Of a DNA stretch of 64,000 nt, positions 54,434 to 63,737 are shown piece after piece. The notes below the pieces were generated by a model. That model was not told the origin of the DNA, made no database searches, and was given only the letters and a program-made list of their open reading frames with translations. Source of the DNA: an uncultured Acidobacteriaceae bacterium (GTDB lineage Bacteria > Acidobacteriota > Terriglobia > Terriglobales > Acidobacteriaceae); assembly GCA_903828675.1 (NCBI GenBank), contig CAIKND010000239.1, positions 1 through 64,000 of the forward strand, read 5' to 3'. The translations under genes were made by a program, and so were the position numbers. The stretch's first letter is position 1. Every line of letters begins with the position of its first letter.

Positions 54434-55636
54434 ATGGCAGAGTTCGTAATCAAGTTGGCCGATGAGCGCGGTCGCGTGCAAGAGCAGGTCCATACGGCAG
54501 CCAACGCCGAGGAACTCCGCGCACGGTTTGCCCACGCAGGCTACCACGTCTTCTCGATTCGCTCAAAAGGCGGCTTTGGTAGCGGGTCACGCCGCAAGGT
54601 GAAGCTGGAACCGTTTCTGATCTTCAACCAGCAATTTCTGACGCTGATCAAGGCGGGGTTGCCGATTCTCGGTTCGCTGCAGATGCTGGGCAAGATCCAG
54701 AAGAATGCGCAGTTCTCGGCGCAACTGGACGATGTTTCAAATCGCGTAAAGACCGGCGAATCGCTTTCCGCGGCATTTGAAGCGCAGACCGGTTTCCCCA
54801 TCATGTATACGACCACCCTGCTGGCCGGCGAACGGTCGGGCAACCTGCAGGAGGTTCTGGAGCGGTACGTGAGCTTCCAGAAGGTCTCGCTGACTTTCCG
54901 CAAGAAGCTGACGGCCTCGCTGATCTATCCGGCGCTGCTGATGACGCTGGTGATCGGCCTGATGGTCTTTTTGCTGACCGTGGTGGTGCCGCAGTTCGCC
55001 GTGCTTTATGACCAGATGGGCTCGAAGCTGCCGGCCATGACGATGGGTCTGCTGAGCTTTGGCAAGTGGCTGCAGCACAACATTCTGTGGCTGTTTCTGG
55101 GCTTGCTGGCGTTTGGCTTTGGGGTCTACCGATTTTCAATCACCGAGCGCGGCCGCGACTGGATTGACGGCTTCAGGGTGGGGCTCCCGGTGTTTGGCAA
55201 GATCTGGCTGAAGTACCAGGTGGCGCTATTTGCGCGCACGCTTTCAACGCTGCTGACGGGCGGTTTGCCGCTGGTGCCATCCCTGGAGACGGCGGCTCGC
55301 TCCATCTCGTCGAGGCGGGTATCGAGGGCCGTTCACGCCTCGATCGGCACGGTTCGCGAAGGCAAGAGCCTGGCCGAGTCGCTTGGCAAGACAGGCGTTT
55401 TCCCTGACCTGGCCTCGGAGATGATTACCGTAGGCGAGCAGACGGGCGCGTTGCCGCAGATGCTCAACTCGGTGGCCGAGTTCTTTGAAGAGGACGTGGC
55501 TACTGCTCTAACCGCCGCTTTGGCGCTCATCGAACCGGCGATCCTGGTGATTATGGGCGTCGTTGTTGTGTTCATTCTCATCTCGCTGTACCTGCCCATT
55601 TTCTCGTTGGGCCAGTCCAGCGGGGGACAGGGGTAA
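54434..55636 (+). CDS. pilC: Type IV pilus/type II secretion inner-membrane protein PilC-like
   Basis: The 400-residue polytopic protein forms the platform on which the assembly ATPase acts. It has two T2SSF domains, the first about 55-190 (FLTLIKAGLPILGSLQMLGK and GESLSAAFEAQ), the second about 260-395 (LFARTLSTLLTGGLPLVPSLETA, EGKSLAESLGKTGVFP), with membrane spans near 160-190, 218-235 and 370-395. It opens a seven-gene operon and is followed six bases later by pilB. The symbol reflects role by similarity; gspF would be the alternative. Confidence 0.9.
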   Translation: MAEFVIKLADERGRVQEQVHTAANAEELRARFAHAGYHVFSIRSKGGFGSGSRRKVKLEPFLIFNQQFLTLIKAGLPILGSLQMLGKIQKNAQFSAQLDDVSNRVKTGESLSAAFEAQTGFPIMYTTTLLAGERSGNLQEVLERYVSFQKVSLTFRKKLTASLIYPALLMTLVIGLMVFLLTVVVPQFAVLYDQMGSKLPAMTMGLLSFGKWLQHNILWLFLGLLAFGFGVYRFSITERGRDWIDGFRVGLPVFGKIWLKYQVALFARTLSTLLTGGLPLVPSLETAARSISSRRVSRAVHASIGTVREGKSLAESLGKTGVFPDLASEMITVGEQTGALPQMLNSVAEFFEEDVATALTAALALIEPAILVIMGVVVVFILISLYLPIFSLGQSSGGQG

Positions 55637-55642
55637 TCCGCT

Positions 55643-57277
55643 ATGGCCGATGCGACTCTGATTACGCTTCCGGTACCGATAGGGCAGGACGAACGCGCCC
55701 AGGCGGAAGCCCTGGCGAACCGCTATCATGCGGAGTTCGTGGACCTGAAGAACTTCAAAATCCAGCATGAGCTTCTGCGGACGGTTCCTGTGGAGCTGAT
55801 GTTCCGCTACAACTTTGTGCCGATTGAACAGCAGCAGGATCTGCTGATCATAGCCGTGTCTGATCCGTCGCGGCTGATGGTGCTGGACGAGATCGCGGGG
55901 CTGCTGGGACACAGGATTCTGGCGCGGGTGGCCACGCTGTCGCAGATTACCGATCTGCTGAAAAAGACCGAACAGTCGCAGCGCGTTCTGGACGAAGCCA
56001 GCGAAGGGCTGACGTTCGACGTGCTGACGGGCGACGACAACTCGGACGAGAACATCTCGATTGAGAAGTTGACGAGCGAGGAAGACATCAGCCCGATCAT
56101 CCGGCTGGTGGATACGACCATCTTCACCGCGCTGGAGCGCAGGGCCTCGGATATTCACATTGAGACCAACGACGACTCCGTGGTGGTGAAGTACCGCATA
56201 GACGGCGTGCTGCAAGCGGCCATGGCTCCGATTGCGCGCGAGCACCACTCGACAATTCTGAGCCGCATCAAGATTATGAGCGAGCTGGATATTGCCGAGC
56301 GCCGCGTGCCGCAGGACGGCCGTTTCCGGGTTCGCTACAAGGGCAGGCTGATTGATTTCCGCGTCTCGATTATGCCGACGGTGCATGGCGAAAACGCTGT
56401 ACTCCGCGTGCTGGATAAAGAGTCAATGAGCGAGAAGTTTCGCAAGCTGACGCTGGACGTGGTGGGTTTCGCGGACGACGACCTGCGCCGCTTCCGCCGC
56501 TATATTCGCGAGCCATACGGCATGGTGCTGGTGACCGGGCCAACGGGTTCGGGCAAGACTACAACTCTCTACGCGGCGCTGAACGAGATCAAGAGCGACG
56601 AGGACAAGATCATCACCATCGAGGACCCGGTGGAGTACCAGATCCGCGGAATAACGCAGATTCCCGTAAACGAGAAAAAGGGCCTCACGTTTGCGCGCGG
56701 ACTGCGTTCGATTTTGCGCCACGATCCGGACAAGATTCTGGTGGGCGAAATCCGCGACCAGGAGACGGCGCAGATTGCGATCAACTCGGCGCTGACGGGA
56801 CACCTTGTGTTTACGACGGTCCACGCGAACAACGTGGTGGACGTGCTGGGGCGCTTTCTGAACATGGGCGTGGAAGCTTACAACTTTGTTTCGGCGCTGA
56901 ACTGCATTCTGGCGCAGCGGCTGGTGCGCACCATCTGCGAATACTGTGCACACACGGTCTACTACGACGATGACGCGTTGAGGGCGAGCGGCCTGAACCC
57001 GGCGGAATGGCAGGGGTTCGGCTTCCGCGAGGGCGCGGGCTGCATGGAGTGCGGAGGAACGGGCTATCGGGGCCGGACGGCAATTCACGAATTACTGGAT
57101 TTGACCGACCCGATCCGCGAGCTGATTCTGGAAAAGAAGCCCACCTCGGAGGTTCGCAAGCTGGCCCAGAAGGAAGGCATGAGCTTTCTTCGCGAGTCGG
57201 CTCTGGACCGGGTACGCCGCGGCCTGACAACGCTGAAGGAGATCAACAAGGTTACGTTTATCGAGGCTTCCCGATGA
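55643..57277 (+). CDS. pilB: Type IV pilus/type II secretion assembly ATPase PilB-like
   Basis: Hexameric AAA+ ATPase that powers pilus extension or secretion. The 544 residues include an N-terminal MshEN-like domain (1-120), Walker A GPTGSGKTTT (299-308), the Asp box nearby, Walker B ILVGEIRDQETA, a His box and a late tetracysteine (CEYCAHTV ... CMECGGTGY) that binds zinc. The tetracysteine favours an assembly ATPase (PilB/GspE) over a retraction ATPase (PilT), which lacks the cysteines. No PilT is seen in this operon. Confidence 0.93.
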   Translation: MADATLITLPVPIGQDERAQAEALANRYHAEFVDLKNFKIQHELLRTVPVELMFRYNFVPIEQQQDLLIIAVSDPSRLMVLDEIAGLLGHRILARVATLSQITDLLKKTEQSQRVLDEASEGLTFDVLTGDDNSDENISIEKLTSEEDISPIIRLVDTTIFTALERRASDIHIETNDDSVVVKYRIDGVLQAAMAPIAREHHSTILSRIKIMSELDIAERRVPQDGRFRVRYKGRLIDFRVSIMPTVHGENAVLRVLDKESMSEKFRKLTLDVVGFADDDLRRFRRYIREPYGMVLVTGPTGSGKTTTLYAALNEIKSDEDKIITIEDPVEYQIRGITQIPVNEKKGLTFARGLRSILRHDPDKILVGEIRDQETAQIAINSALTGHLVFTTVHANNVVDVLGRFLNMGVEAYNFVSALNCILAQRLVRTICEYCAHTVYYDDDALRASGLNPAEWQGFGFREGAGCMECGGTGYRGRTAIHELLDLTDPIRELILEKKPTSEVRKLAQKEGMSFLRESALDRVRRGLTTLKEINKVTFIEASR

Positions 57278-57353
57278 TTGATTGCACAGCGAAGCCACGG
57301 CAGTTTTGTATACGAAACGACCAGCCCGCAAGAGATGAAGGAGACATGCCGAA

Positions 57354-58271
57354 GTGAATTCGCTTTTGAGCAAGACCAAAATCGGTTCGCAGCCCGGCGC
57401 GCGACCGCCGGCAGCGGTGGAGATATCGCCGGAGGGTGTGCTGGGTGCGGCGTTACCCGGACCGGGACAACCGCCTGTTTACGCTTTTGTCCCATTGCCG
57501 GCCGGAGCGCTGGTGCCGGGCATCGGCGAGCCAAACGTCCGCAACGGCGAGGCCATTGCGAGCGCGATCAAGTCGGCGCTGGGCCAGGTTTCACCGCGCA
57601 CACGCTCGGTAACGCTGATCCTGCCGGACACGGTAGTCCGGGTTTTTGTGCTGGACTTCGATTCCCTGCCCGCCAAGGCCGCCGAGATTTTCCCGGTGCT
57701 GCGCTTCAGGCTCCGCAAGATGGTCCCCTTCGACGTGGAGCACGCGGGGCTGAGCTACCAGGTTCTGACGGAGAGCAAGACCGAGTGCAAGGTACTGGCC
57801 GCGGTGCTGCCCGGCCCCATTCTGGCCGAATATGAGGCGGCGGTGATTGCGGCGGGCTACGAGCCCGGCGCGGTGCTACCGTCAAGCCTGGCCGCGCTTG
57901 AGTCCGCAGATTCCATGGAGGCGGTGCTGGCCGCCAACCTGAGTTCTCTTGCGCTGACAACGGCCATCACCAATGGAAACGACCTGCTGCTTTACCGCAC
58001 TCTGGACCTGCCGGAAGATCCCCAGCTGCGTCTTACAGAAATCCAGCGCGGAATTGCGGTAGCTGCCGCATACTTTGAAGACAAGCTGCAGGCACCGGCG
58101 CGGCAGTTGCATTACGCGGGCATCTTCGACGGAGCCGAATTTGCGCGTTGGATTGAAAGCCCTGACCTGACGGTAGTGGATCTGGCGCCTCGACCGGAAA
58201 CCGGAGCGATGACGCCCCTGGGGCAGGCGAGCATAGCGGGCGCCGCCGGCGCACTGGCGGGGGCAAGGTAA
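57354..58271 (+). CDS. pilM: PilM-like actin-fold protein
   Basis: From GTG 57354 the 305-residue protein is a likely PilM-like member of the actin-like ATPase group: SVTLILPDTVVRVFVLDFDSLP, a 'LRFRLRKMVPFDVEHAGLSYQVL' segment characteristic of PilM relatives, and ALTTAITNGNDLLLYRTLDLP. It sits in the cytoplasm and binds the PilN N-terminus. The N-terminal 15 residues are atypical, and the gene is well placed between pilB and pilN. Confidence 0.82.
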   Translation: MNSLLSKTKIGSQPGARPPAAVEISPEGVLGAALPGPGQPPVYAFVPLPAGALVPGIGEPNVRNGEAIASAIKSALGQVSPRTRSVTLILPDTVVRVFVLDFDSLPAKAAEIFPVLRFRLRKMVPFDVEHAGLSYQVLTESKTECKVLAAVLPGPILAEYEAAVIAAGYEPGAVLPSSLAALESADSMEAVLAANLSSLALTTAITNGNDLLLYRTLDLPEDPQLRLTEIQRGIAVAAAYFEDKLQAPARQLHYAGIFDGAEFARWIESPDLTVVDLAPRPETGAMTPLGQASIAGAAGALAGAR

Positions 58272-58274
58272 CCG

Positions 58275-59105
58275 ATGCGCATAACGCTCAATCTCGCCAC
58301 CCGCCCCTTTGCCGACCTAGGTCCGGCCCTTAAAAACCTGCGCATCGCCATGGGTATTTTGGCAGTGCTCGCCATCGCCTTCGGCCTGGGCCTCCGCGCC
58401 CTGCACCAGAAGGCTGAGGCTGCCCGCGCGCGCGACCATTCTCTTGACGGCGCAATCGCGAAGATCAACCAGGAACGGCAGGGCTACCAGGACCTGATGC
58501 GCAGGCCGGACAACGCCCTGCTGCTGAAGCAGACCGTCACGCTGAATCGCCTGTTCGATGAGAAGGCCTTCTCCTGGACGCTGGCCATGGAGAACCTTGA
58601 GACGGTACTGCCGGGCGGTGTTCAGGTGGCGTCGATTGAGCCTGTTCGCGCCAAGGACGGCCACATTACTTTGCATTTGCGCGTGGTGGGTCCGCGCGAC
58701 CGCGCAGTGGAACTGGTGCGGAACCTGGAACACTCACGGCGTTTCATGCTGCCCAGCATTGTGGGAGAGACATCGGAGACGTCTACGAACGGTGGTCCTA
58801 CACAACGGCTGGAGCCGGTAAGCGCCTCGAATCGCTTCAACTTCGATCTGCTGGCCGACTACAATCCGCCTTCACCGGGAGAACGGAAGCCCACCAAGAG
58901 CGCGGAGAAGGCCCCTGGCCTGGTTGCCGCCGATTCCGCGGGACACGCGGTCCATCCTCACTCGGTTCCCGCGATTGCGAGGCAGCCGGGGCGGTCTCCG
59001 TTTGTGGGAGTGTCGCGGCCCACGCCGATGCAGCCGGTGCATATGCGACCTGCCAACCCTAACCCGATGCTTAAACCTCATCCCACGCCCGGAGGCCCGA
59101 AATGA
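58275..59105 (+). CDS. pilN: PilN-like pilus assembly protein
   Basis: The 276-residue bitopic protein starts MRITLNLATRPFADLGPALKN, similar to the PilN N-terminal motif (I/LNLLPWR type) that docks in PilM. One membrane span (about 22-42) is followed by a coiled coil and a ferredoxin-like fold (about 85-170). The C-terminal 100 residues are proline-rich and histidine-rich (HPHSVPAIARQPGRSPF), an unusual extension. Confidence 0.8.
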   Translation: MRITLNLATRPFADLGPALKNLRIAMGILAVLAIAFGLGLRALHQKAEAARARDHSLDGAIAKINQERQGYQDLMRRPDNALLLKQTVTLNRLFDEKAFSWTLAMENLETVLPGGVQVASIEPVRAKDGHITLHLRVVGPRDRAVELVRNLEHSRRFMLPSIVGETSETSTNGGPTQRLEPVSASNRFNFDLLADYNPPSPGERKPTKSAEKAPGLVAADSAGHAVHPHSVPAIARQPGRSPFVGVSRPTPMQPVHMRPANPNPMLKPHPTPGGPK

Positions 59106-59749
59106 ACGATCGACGCACAATTTCTCCGTGGCGCGAGCGGCTGGCCTCCCCGCTTACCTGGCACATTGCCGGATTCGTCTTGCTGCTGCTGCTGGTGATT
59201 GGATTAGGCATTCGCGTGGGTCTGGACTGGGCCGCAACCAACAGCCACTCGACCGACGCGCTGGCAGGCAAGCAGGTGCAGTTGAAGGCGCTTGACCTGG
59301 AAACGGCACCACTTCGCGGATTGAACAAGCGGGTGGAAGAATCCCACACGCGCATGCACGCTTTTTACGACAAACGCATCCCGCCCAACTATTCTTCAAT
59401 TTCCACGCGGATAGGCGAGTTGCAGGTGGCTTCAGGGGTAAGGCTCTCGCGTGTGCAGTACACGCAAGGGCCTCCGGGGTCGGACCTGACCGAGATCTCG
59501 GCGGACGCGGGTATCAGCGGCGATTATCCGCAGATTATGCGTTTTGTAAACAGCATTGAGCGCGACCAGACGTTCTTTATCATTCGTGCCATGGCTTTGA
59601 CCGGCCAGCAGGGTGGACTGGTTAACCTGCGGCTCAGGGTCTCAACCTGGCTGCGTCCGGCAGATGCGGCGGCCAGCGGATTGCCGACCACGCCGCCGGA
59701 GGGCGCAACACCAACCCCAGAACCCAGTGCGGGCAAGGAGGGCGAATAG
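59102..59749 (+). CDS. pilO: PilO-like pilus assembly protein
   Basis: The 215-residue bitopic protein has one membrane span (about 20-42, WHIAGFVLLLLLVIGLGIRVG), a coiled coil and a small alpha/beta domain (about 95-190, SGVRLSRVQYTQGP and DYPQIMRFVNSIER). It should pair with the PilN-like protein. ATGA overlap couples it to pilN. Confidence 0.78.
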   Translation: MNDRRTISPWRERLASPLTWHIAGFVLLLLLVIGLGIRVGLDWAATNSHSTDALAGKQVQLKALDLETAPLRGLNKRVEESHTRMHAFYDKRIPPNYSSISTRIGELQVASGVRLSRVQYTQGPPGSDLTEISADAGISGDYPQIMRFVNSIERDQTFFIIRAMALTGQQGGLVNLRLRVSTWLRPADAAASGLPTTPPEGATPTPEPSAGKEGE

Positions 59750-59751
59750 CC

Positions 59752-60369
59752 ATGGCCTTGCGTCTCGGAACAGAAAACAAACGGCAGGTCTACTTGGTTG
59801 CCGGACTCTTCACGATCATTCTTCTGGTCGGCGGATGGCAGATCTATGGGGCGCTTTCAGGCCCCTCGACGCCTCCGCCCGCTCAGGTGGCAACCGCAGC
59901 CAATATTCATCCGATTGCCGGCGGATCTTCAACTGCCGCCGGACCGGAGGCACAGAAGCTCTCAAACGCAGATATTGACCCGTTTCTGCACTTCGACAAG
60001 CTGGCCCAGAGCGAAGATGTGGAATACGGCGGGGCTGGCAGGAACATTTTCTCGGCCGAGTCAGCGCCGATCGAGATTGAGCAACCGGTGAAGAACGCCC
60101 GCGCCGAGGCCGCACTCGCGGCAAGCGTACCGACGGGGCCGCCACCACCGCCCAAGCCGCCGGCCATCGAGTTGAAGTACTTTGGCTATACGCAGGCTGG
60201 AGACAAGTCACTGCAGGCTTTCCTGGTTCATGGCGAGGATATTTTCATGGCCAGGACCGGCGAGATTGTGAATCACCGCTACAAGGTAGGCGCAATCCGG
60301 CCGGGCAGCGTACAGGTCACGGACATGGCCTACAACAATACCCAGACTCTGACTGTTGTGGCATTCTGA
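59752..60369 (+). CDS. PilP/GspC-like pilus protein
   Basis: The 205-residue protein has one membrane span (about 11-31), a proline-rich linker (QPVKNARAEAAL ... TGPPPPPKPPAI) and a C-terminal beta domain (about 140-205, ELKYFGYTQAGDKSLQAFLVHG and NHRYKVGAIRPGS) like the HR domain of GspC/PilP, which contacts the secretin. The secretin gene is not in this window. Confidence 0.72.
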   Translation: MALRLGTENKRQVYLVAGLFTIILLVGGWQIYGALSGPSTPPPAQVATAANIHPIAGGSSTAAGPEAQKLSNADIDPFLHFDKLAQSEDVEYGGAGRNIFSAESAPIEIEQPVKNARAEAALAASVPTGPPPPPKPPAIELKYFGYTQAGDKSLQAFLVHGEDIFMARTGEIVNHRYKVGAIRPGSVQVTDMAYNNTQTLTVVAF

Positions 60370-60382
60370 GGCGGTGGCAGCC

Positions 60383-61288
60383 ATGACCAAGCCGATTCCA
60401 ATGCGCCGCAGGGCGCGCCACTCAGAGGAAGGCTACATTCTGGTGGCCGTGATGTTCATGATGGTCATCATCCTGCTTGCGCTATCGGCAGCCGCTCCCA
60501 GAGTCGCCAGGGAAATCCAGCGCGACCGCGAACGCGAGGAGATGCAGCGCGGCAAGCAGTACACGCGCGGCGTCAAGATGTACTATCGCAAGTTTCACGC
60601 ATTTCCACCGAGCGTGGACGCCTTGGTCAAGACCAACGAAATCCGCTTTCTGCGCAAGAAGTACGTTGACCTGACCACCGGCAAGGCGGAGTGGAAATCC
60701 ATTCAATTTGGGCAGGCCAAGACGCAGACGATGGGCTTTTTTGGGCAGCCGATGGCGGGAACAGGATCGGCAGGCGGCTCGTTGATGGCCGGAGTTGGCC
60801 CTGCTGGAGGAAATGGATTCGGCGGGTCGGCAGGCATTGGAGGGGCATCGGGTATTGGAGGAGGCACCTCGACCGGTAGCGGTTCATTATTCCCCTCGAC
60901 TGATCCTGGAACAGGTTCAACCACTACGGGGACCGGTTCAACTACCGACCCCACCACGGGTACAAGCGGCTCGGATGGAAGCGGCGGCTCAAGTTCGGGT
61001 TCCAGCACGGGCATGACAGGACCGAGCTTTGGTGGCGCGGGCATCGTAGGCTTCTCACCCATGAGCCCCAAACAATCCATTCTGATTTACAAGAAGAAGA
61101 ACCACTACAACGAGTGGGAATTTGTGTACGACCCTCTGTCGGAGATGATGATGATTCCCGGCAGTGGACTTCCAACACCGGGAGTCCCCACCAACGGAAG
61201 CCCCGGCTTCGGCCCGTCCAGCAGCAGCAGTCCCACCTCACCGACGCAGACGCCCACGACAGTGGACCCGAGCACGTCCCCGCAGTAG
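60383..61288 (+). CDS. Type II pseudopilin-like protein with low-complexity tail
   Basis: From ATG 60383 the 301-residue protein has a prepilin-like leader and hydrophobic helix (EEGYILVAVMFMMVIILLALSA, about 16-38), a short alpha domain (REEMQRGKQYTRGVKMYYRKFHAFPP), then about 120 residues rich in Gly, Ser and Thr (about 120-225) and a final short domain (LIYKKKNHYNEWEFVYDPLS). The usual Glu at mature position 5 is absent, as in some minor pseudopilins. It is the last gene of the operon. Confidence 0.75.
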   Translation: MTKPIPMRRRARHSEEGYILVAVMFMMVIILLALSAAAPRVAREIQRDREREEMQRGKQYTRGVKMYYRKFHAFPPSVDALVKTNEIRFLRKKYVDLTTGKAEWKSIQFGQAKTQTMGFFGQPMAGTGSAGGSLMAGVGPAGGNGFGGSAGIGGASGIGGGTSTGSGSLFPSTDPGTGSTTTGTGSTTDPTTGTSGSDGSGGSSSGSSTGMTGPSFGGAGIVGFSPMSPKQSILIYKKKNHYNEWEFVYDPLSEMMMIPGSGLPTPGVPTNGSPGFGPSSSSSPTSPTQTPTTVDPSTSPQ

Positions 61289-61328
61289 CTCTTCGCAGCG
61301 CCGCAGTTGGTTCGATATGATAATGCGC

Positions 61329-61361
61329 GAAGGCCCGTCTCCTTATAGGAGACGGGCCTTC
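61329..61361. terminator. Strong terminator ending the pilus operon
   Basis: GAAGGCCCGTCTCC (61329-61342) pairs perfectly with 61348-61361 around TTATA; followed by TTAT and, on the other strand, similar T-rich sequence. It lies between the pilus operon and the convergent erpA gene and should work in both directions. Confidence 0.85.
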
Positions 61362-61437
61362 TTATGCGAGGGAACCGGACTGGCATGACTTGTCTCGAAA
61401 ACCTTAGCGTTGCAACGCTCCCTGGGAAGCGGAGCTG

Positions 61438-61809
61438 CTACACGCTGAAGGAAGAACCACAACCACAGGTCGACTTGACCTGGGGATTGTCGAACTTGAA
61501 GCCCGCCGCTTCCAGCGTCTCGACGTAGTCCACCGTGCAGCCGTTGAGATACATGAGCGATGTGGCATCGACAAAGACTTTGAGGTCCTCGAACGGAAAC
61601 ACCTTGTCCATCATTCCGCTCTGGTTCTCAAACGCCATGGAATACTGGAAGCCCGAGCAACCGCCGCCCACCACGCCGATGCGCAGTCCGGCAGGAAGAG
61701 GATCTTGAGTAGCCATGATTTCCCGTACCTTGGCGATGGCCTGAGGGGTCAGGTTAAGGGGAGGAGTCTTGACGGTTTCCTGTGCAGGTGCGGCGGTTGT
61801 TGTGGCCAT
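61438..61809 (-). CDS. erpA: ErpA/IscA-type iron-sulfur carrier
   Basis: A-type carrier that passes Fe-S clusters to target enzymes. The 123-residue protein has the three ligand cysteines: GGGCSGFQY (about residue 51) and CGCGSSF near the C-terminus. It is a single gene apart from an isc/suf operon. The choice between IscA and ErpA is by length and the late Cys-Gly-Cys-Gly; either is possible. Confidence 0.88.
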   Translation of the reverse strand: MATTTAAPAQETVKTPPLNLTPQAIAKVREIMATQDPLPAGLRIGVVGGGCSGFQYSMAFENQSGMMDKVFPFEDLKVFVDATSLMYLNGCTVDYVETLEAAGFKFDNPQVKSTCGCGSSFSV

Positions 61810-62160
61810 GGTTTCTCCGGGATTCTGAAATGCTTGCCGTTATCTGTAAATGTACCGTTGAACAGACGGGGTTTCAAGCCCCCCATACACGGCTCTTGTT
61901 GCTTAGATGCATTCTGGAGCTTCGAGGTCGCACGATTGCTTGAGCATCTGAGAGCGGCTGGAGCCTGCCATAGATCCAGGTCGGACCGGGGCGCAAGAGC
62001 TATACCATGACAAAAAATGGCCCGGTAAAAAATTAATCACCACAGGCGTACCCTTTCGGAGCTATGATGGTCAACCGTAAGGCCCCTTTACCCAGGAGGC
62101 CGCGCTTCCAAAACGGGCTCACTGGTATCTGGGACCGAAATAATCGTTCGGAGGTGGAGT
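61810..62160. other. Intergenic region between erpA and the small membrane gene
   Basis: The 351 bases separate two divergent genes and must contain both promoters. No canonical promoter pair was certain. A run of A/T at 62014-62042 precedes the right-hand gene by over 100 bases. No RNA gene recognised. Confidence 0.5.
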
Positions 62161-62445
62161 ATGACATTTGTACCGGTGATGTGGACGGTCTGGGGTGTAT
62201 TGGTTCTTCTGATGCTCTCACTGCATATTTATCGTTCAAGCCTTGAGAAGAACGAAGACGACCAGATTTTTTTGGATGAGTCCTTCGAACACGAGCGCGC
62301 CGCCCAGTCGGCGATCATCGAAAAGGTAAACAAGGTCGAGCAGCCTTTACGCATCTTCAAGTGGCTGGCCGCCGCCATGACGGTCTTCATTATTTTGTAT
62401 TACATCTGGGACTTTCTGGTGCAGTTTCACATCATCGGGTCGTAG
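62161..62445 (+). CDS. Small two-span membrane protein
   Basis: The 94-residue protein has two transmembrane helices (about 5-23 and 68-88) around a charged loop (KNEDDQIFLDESFEHERAAQ). A strong GGAGGTGGAG site precedes ATG 62161. No family recognised; not related to the neighbours by sequence. Confidence 0.7.
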   Translation: MTFVPVMWTVWGVLVLLMLSLHIYRSSLEKNEDDQIFLDESFEHERAAQSAIIEKVNKVEQPLRIFKWLAAAMTVFIILYYIWDFLVQFHIIGS

Positions 62446-62479
62446 TTCGCCATATTCCGGCGTAATTACCGATCTGGGA

Positions 62480-62503
62480 GGCGGCTGCCGCAGGGCAGCC
62501 GCC
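62480..62503. terminator. Hairpin between convergent genes
   Basis: GGCGGCTGCC (62480-62489) pairs with GGCAGCCGCC (62494-62503) around GCAG, between the stops of the membrane protein gene and the VWFA gene. Likely a bidirectional terminator. Confidence 0.75.
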
Positions 62504-62525
62504 ACCTGAATTATGCTATTTTCCT

Positions 62526-63737
62526 TTACTCCACTTCCTGTTTGGCCCGGTATCCATCTCTTGCAATGATGTCGTATTTGAGCGGCTTGTGCTTCTCGTC
62601 CTGGAAGCGGAGGGGCTTGCCCTCTTCGTCTACCAAGGCCACGCGCAGCTTGCGCCAGGAGCCGTCCTGTTTCGCATTGGTAGGACGGTAGACGAGCTGG
62701 TATTTGGAGCGGATGTTCTGGTTAATATCCTGGAAGATCTCGGGCATCTCTCCGGAAAACCTTGGGAAGAAGCTCTTGCCGCCAGTTGAATTGGCAAAGG
62801 CCCGCATCTCGTTGTCTGCCTGAAGAAAGTCCATATCGCGGATGGCGCCATTCATGCCGCCGCGGCCTTCAGTCATAACACGCATCGCCCCGCCGGTGGA
62901 TACGGTAAAAATCGTGACGTCACGGGAGGCCTTGACGCGCTGCAGGATCTTGTCGAAGGTGAGCTTCGAGAAGGTGTCGCGCCCCGATGCGATGACGATG
63001 ATGTACTTGCGACCCTGCACCCGGTCAAGGCGGTCAAGCGACTCATACAACGCATCGAAGAGGTTTGACTCAGAGAACCCCGGTATCTGCAGCATGTTGA
63101 TCCCCTGAAGGATCTGGCGCTTGTCCTGGGTGAAGTCGGTGACGATCTGGGTGCGCATGTCGAAGGTCATCATGGCGACATAGTCCTGGGGGCGAAGCTG
63201 CTGCGCGAAGGCCCAGGCCGCATTGCGCATGTCGTAAATGAAGTAGTAGCTGTTGGCGGCAAACTCGCAAAGCAACAGCGCGGTGATGGGCGCCTCGACG
63301 CGCTTGAAGCCCAGGACTTTCTGCTCGGCGCCATCCTCATATACGCGGAAGTTTTCCGGCTTCAGGCCAGGGAGAAACGAACGGTTCTTTTCAAGGAGCA
63401 CGCCCACATCTACGGTGACCTCGGGGACATCGACGCGCAGGGAAACAGCGCCCATCCCCTCAGGATTTTTGATCTTTGGCGCGGTGGGAGCGGGCGGGGG
63501 CACATCCGCGGGGGCTTCCTTTTTTTTGGGGACGACGATGACCCCGGAGTCAGCACCCGGGCCACCCGCCTCCGGCGCCGCCTGATCCGGCTGCTGAGGC
63601 TGCTGGCCCGCGGGTTGAGACTGGGCCTGGGCCTGGACCTGGTTGATCGGGGCAATTGCCAGCGCAGCCACTGCAATCAACAGCATGGCAACCGAAAAGC
63701 GGCGTGGTCTTGAGTTGGAAAGGCGCAACGTAGACAT
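62526..63737 (-). CDS. Secreted VWFA-domain protein of the acidobacterial type
   Basis: The 403-residue protein has a signal peptide (RRFSVAMLLIAVAALAIAPINQVQA), a Pro/Gln/Ala-rich linker and a VWFA-related domain (about 90-370) with LRVDVPEVTVDVGVLLEKN, VFEDGAEQ-like 'RVYEDGAEQKVLGFKRV', and 'SNLFDALYESLDRL' and 'KYIIVIASGRDTFSK'. This matches the VWFA-related domain (TIGR03436 type) multiplied in Acidobacteria. The metal-site loop that is usually D-x-S-x-S reads CEFAANS here, so ordinary metal-dependent binding may be lost. ATG 63737 is chosen over 63761 because of AGAGG at proper spacing. Confidence 0.85.
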   Translation of the reverse strand: MSTLRLSNSRPRRFSVAMLLIAVAALAIAPINQVQAQAQSQPAGQQPQQPDQAAPEAGGPGADSGVIVVPKKKEAPADVPPPAPTAPKIKNPEGMGAVSLRVDVPEVTVDVGVLLEKNRSFLPGLKPENFRVYEDGAEQKVLGFKRVEAPITALLLCEFAANSYYFIYDMRNAAWAFAQQLRPQDYVAMMTFDMRTQIVTDFTQDKRQILQGINMLQIPGFSESNLFDALYESLDRLDRVQGRKYIIVIASGRDTFSKLTFDKILQRVKASRDVTIFTVSTGGAMRVMTEGRGGMNGAIRDMDFLQADNEMRAFANSTGGKSFFPRFSGEMPEIFQDINQNIRSKYQLVYRPTNAKQDGSWRKLRVALVDEEGKPLRFQDEKHKPLKYDIIARDGYRAKQEVE

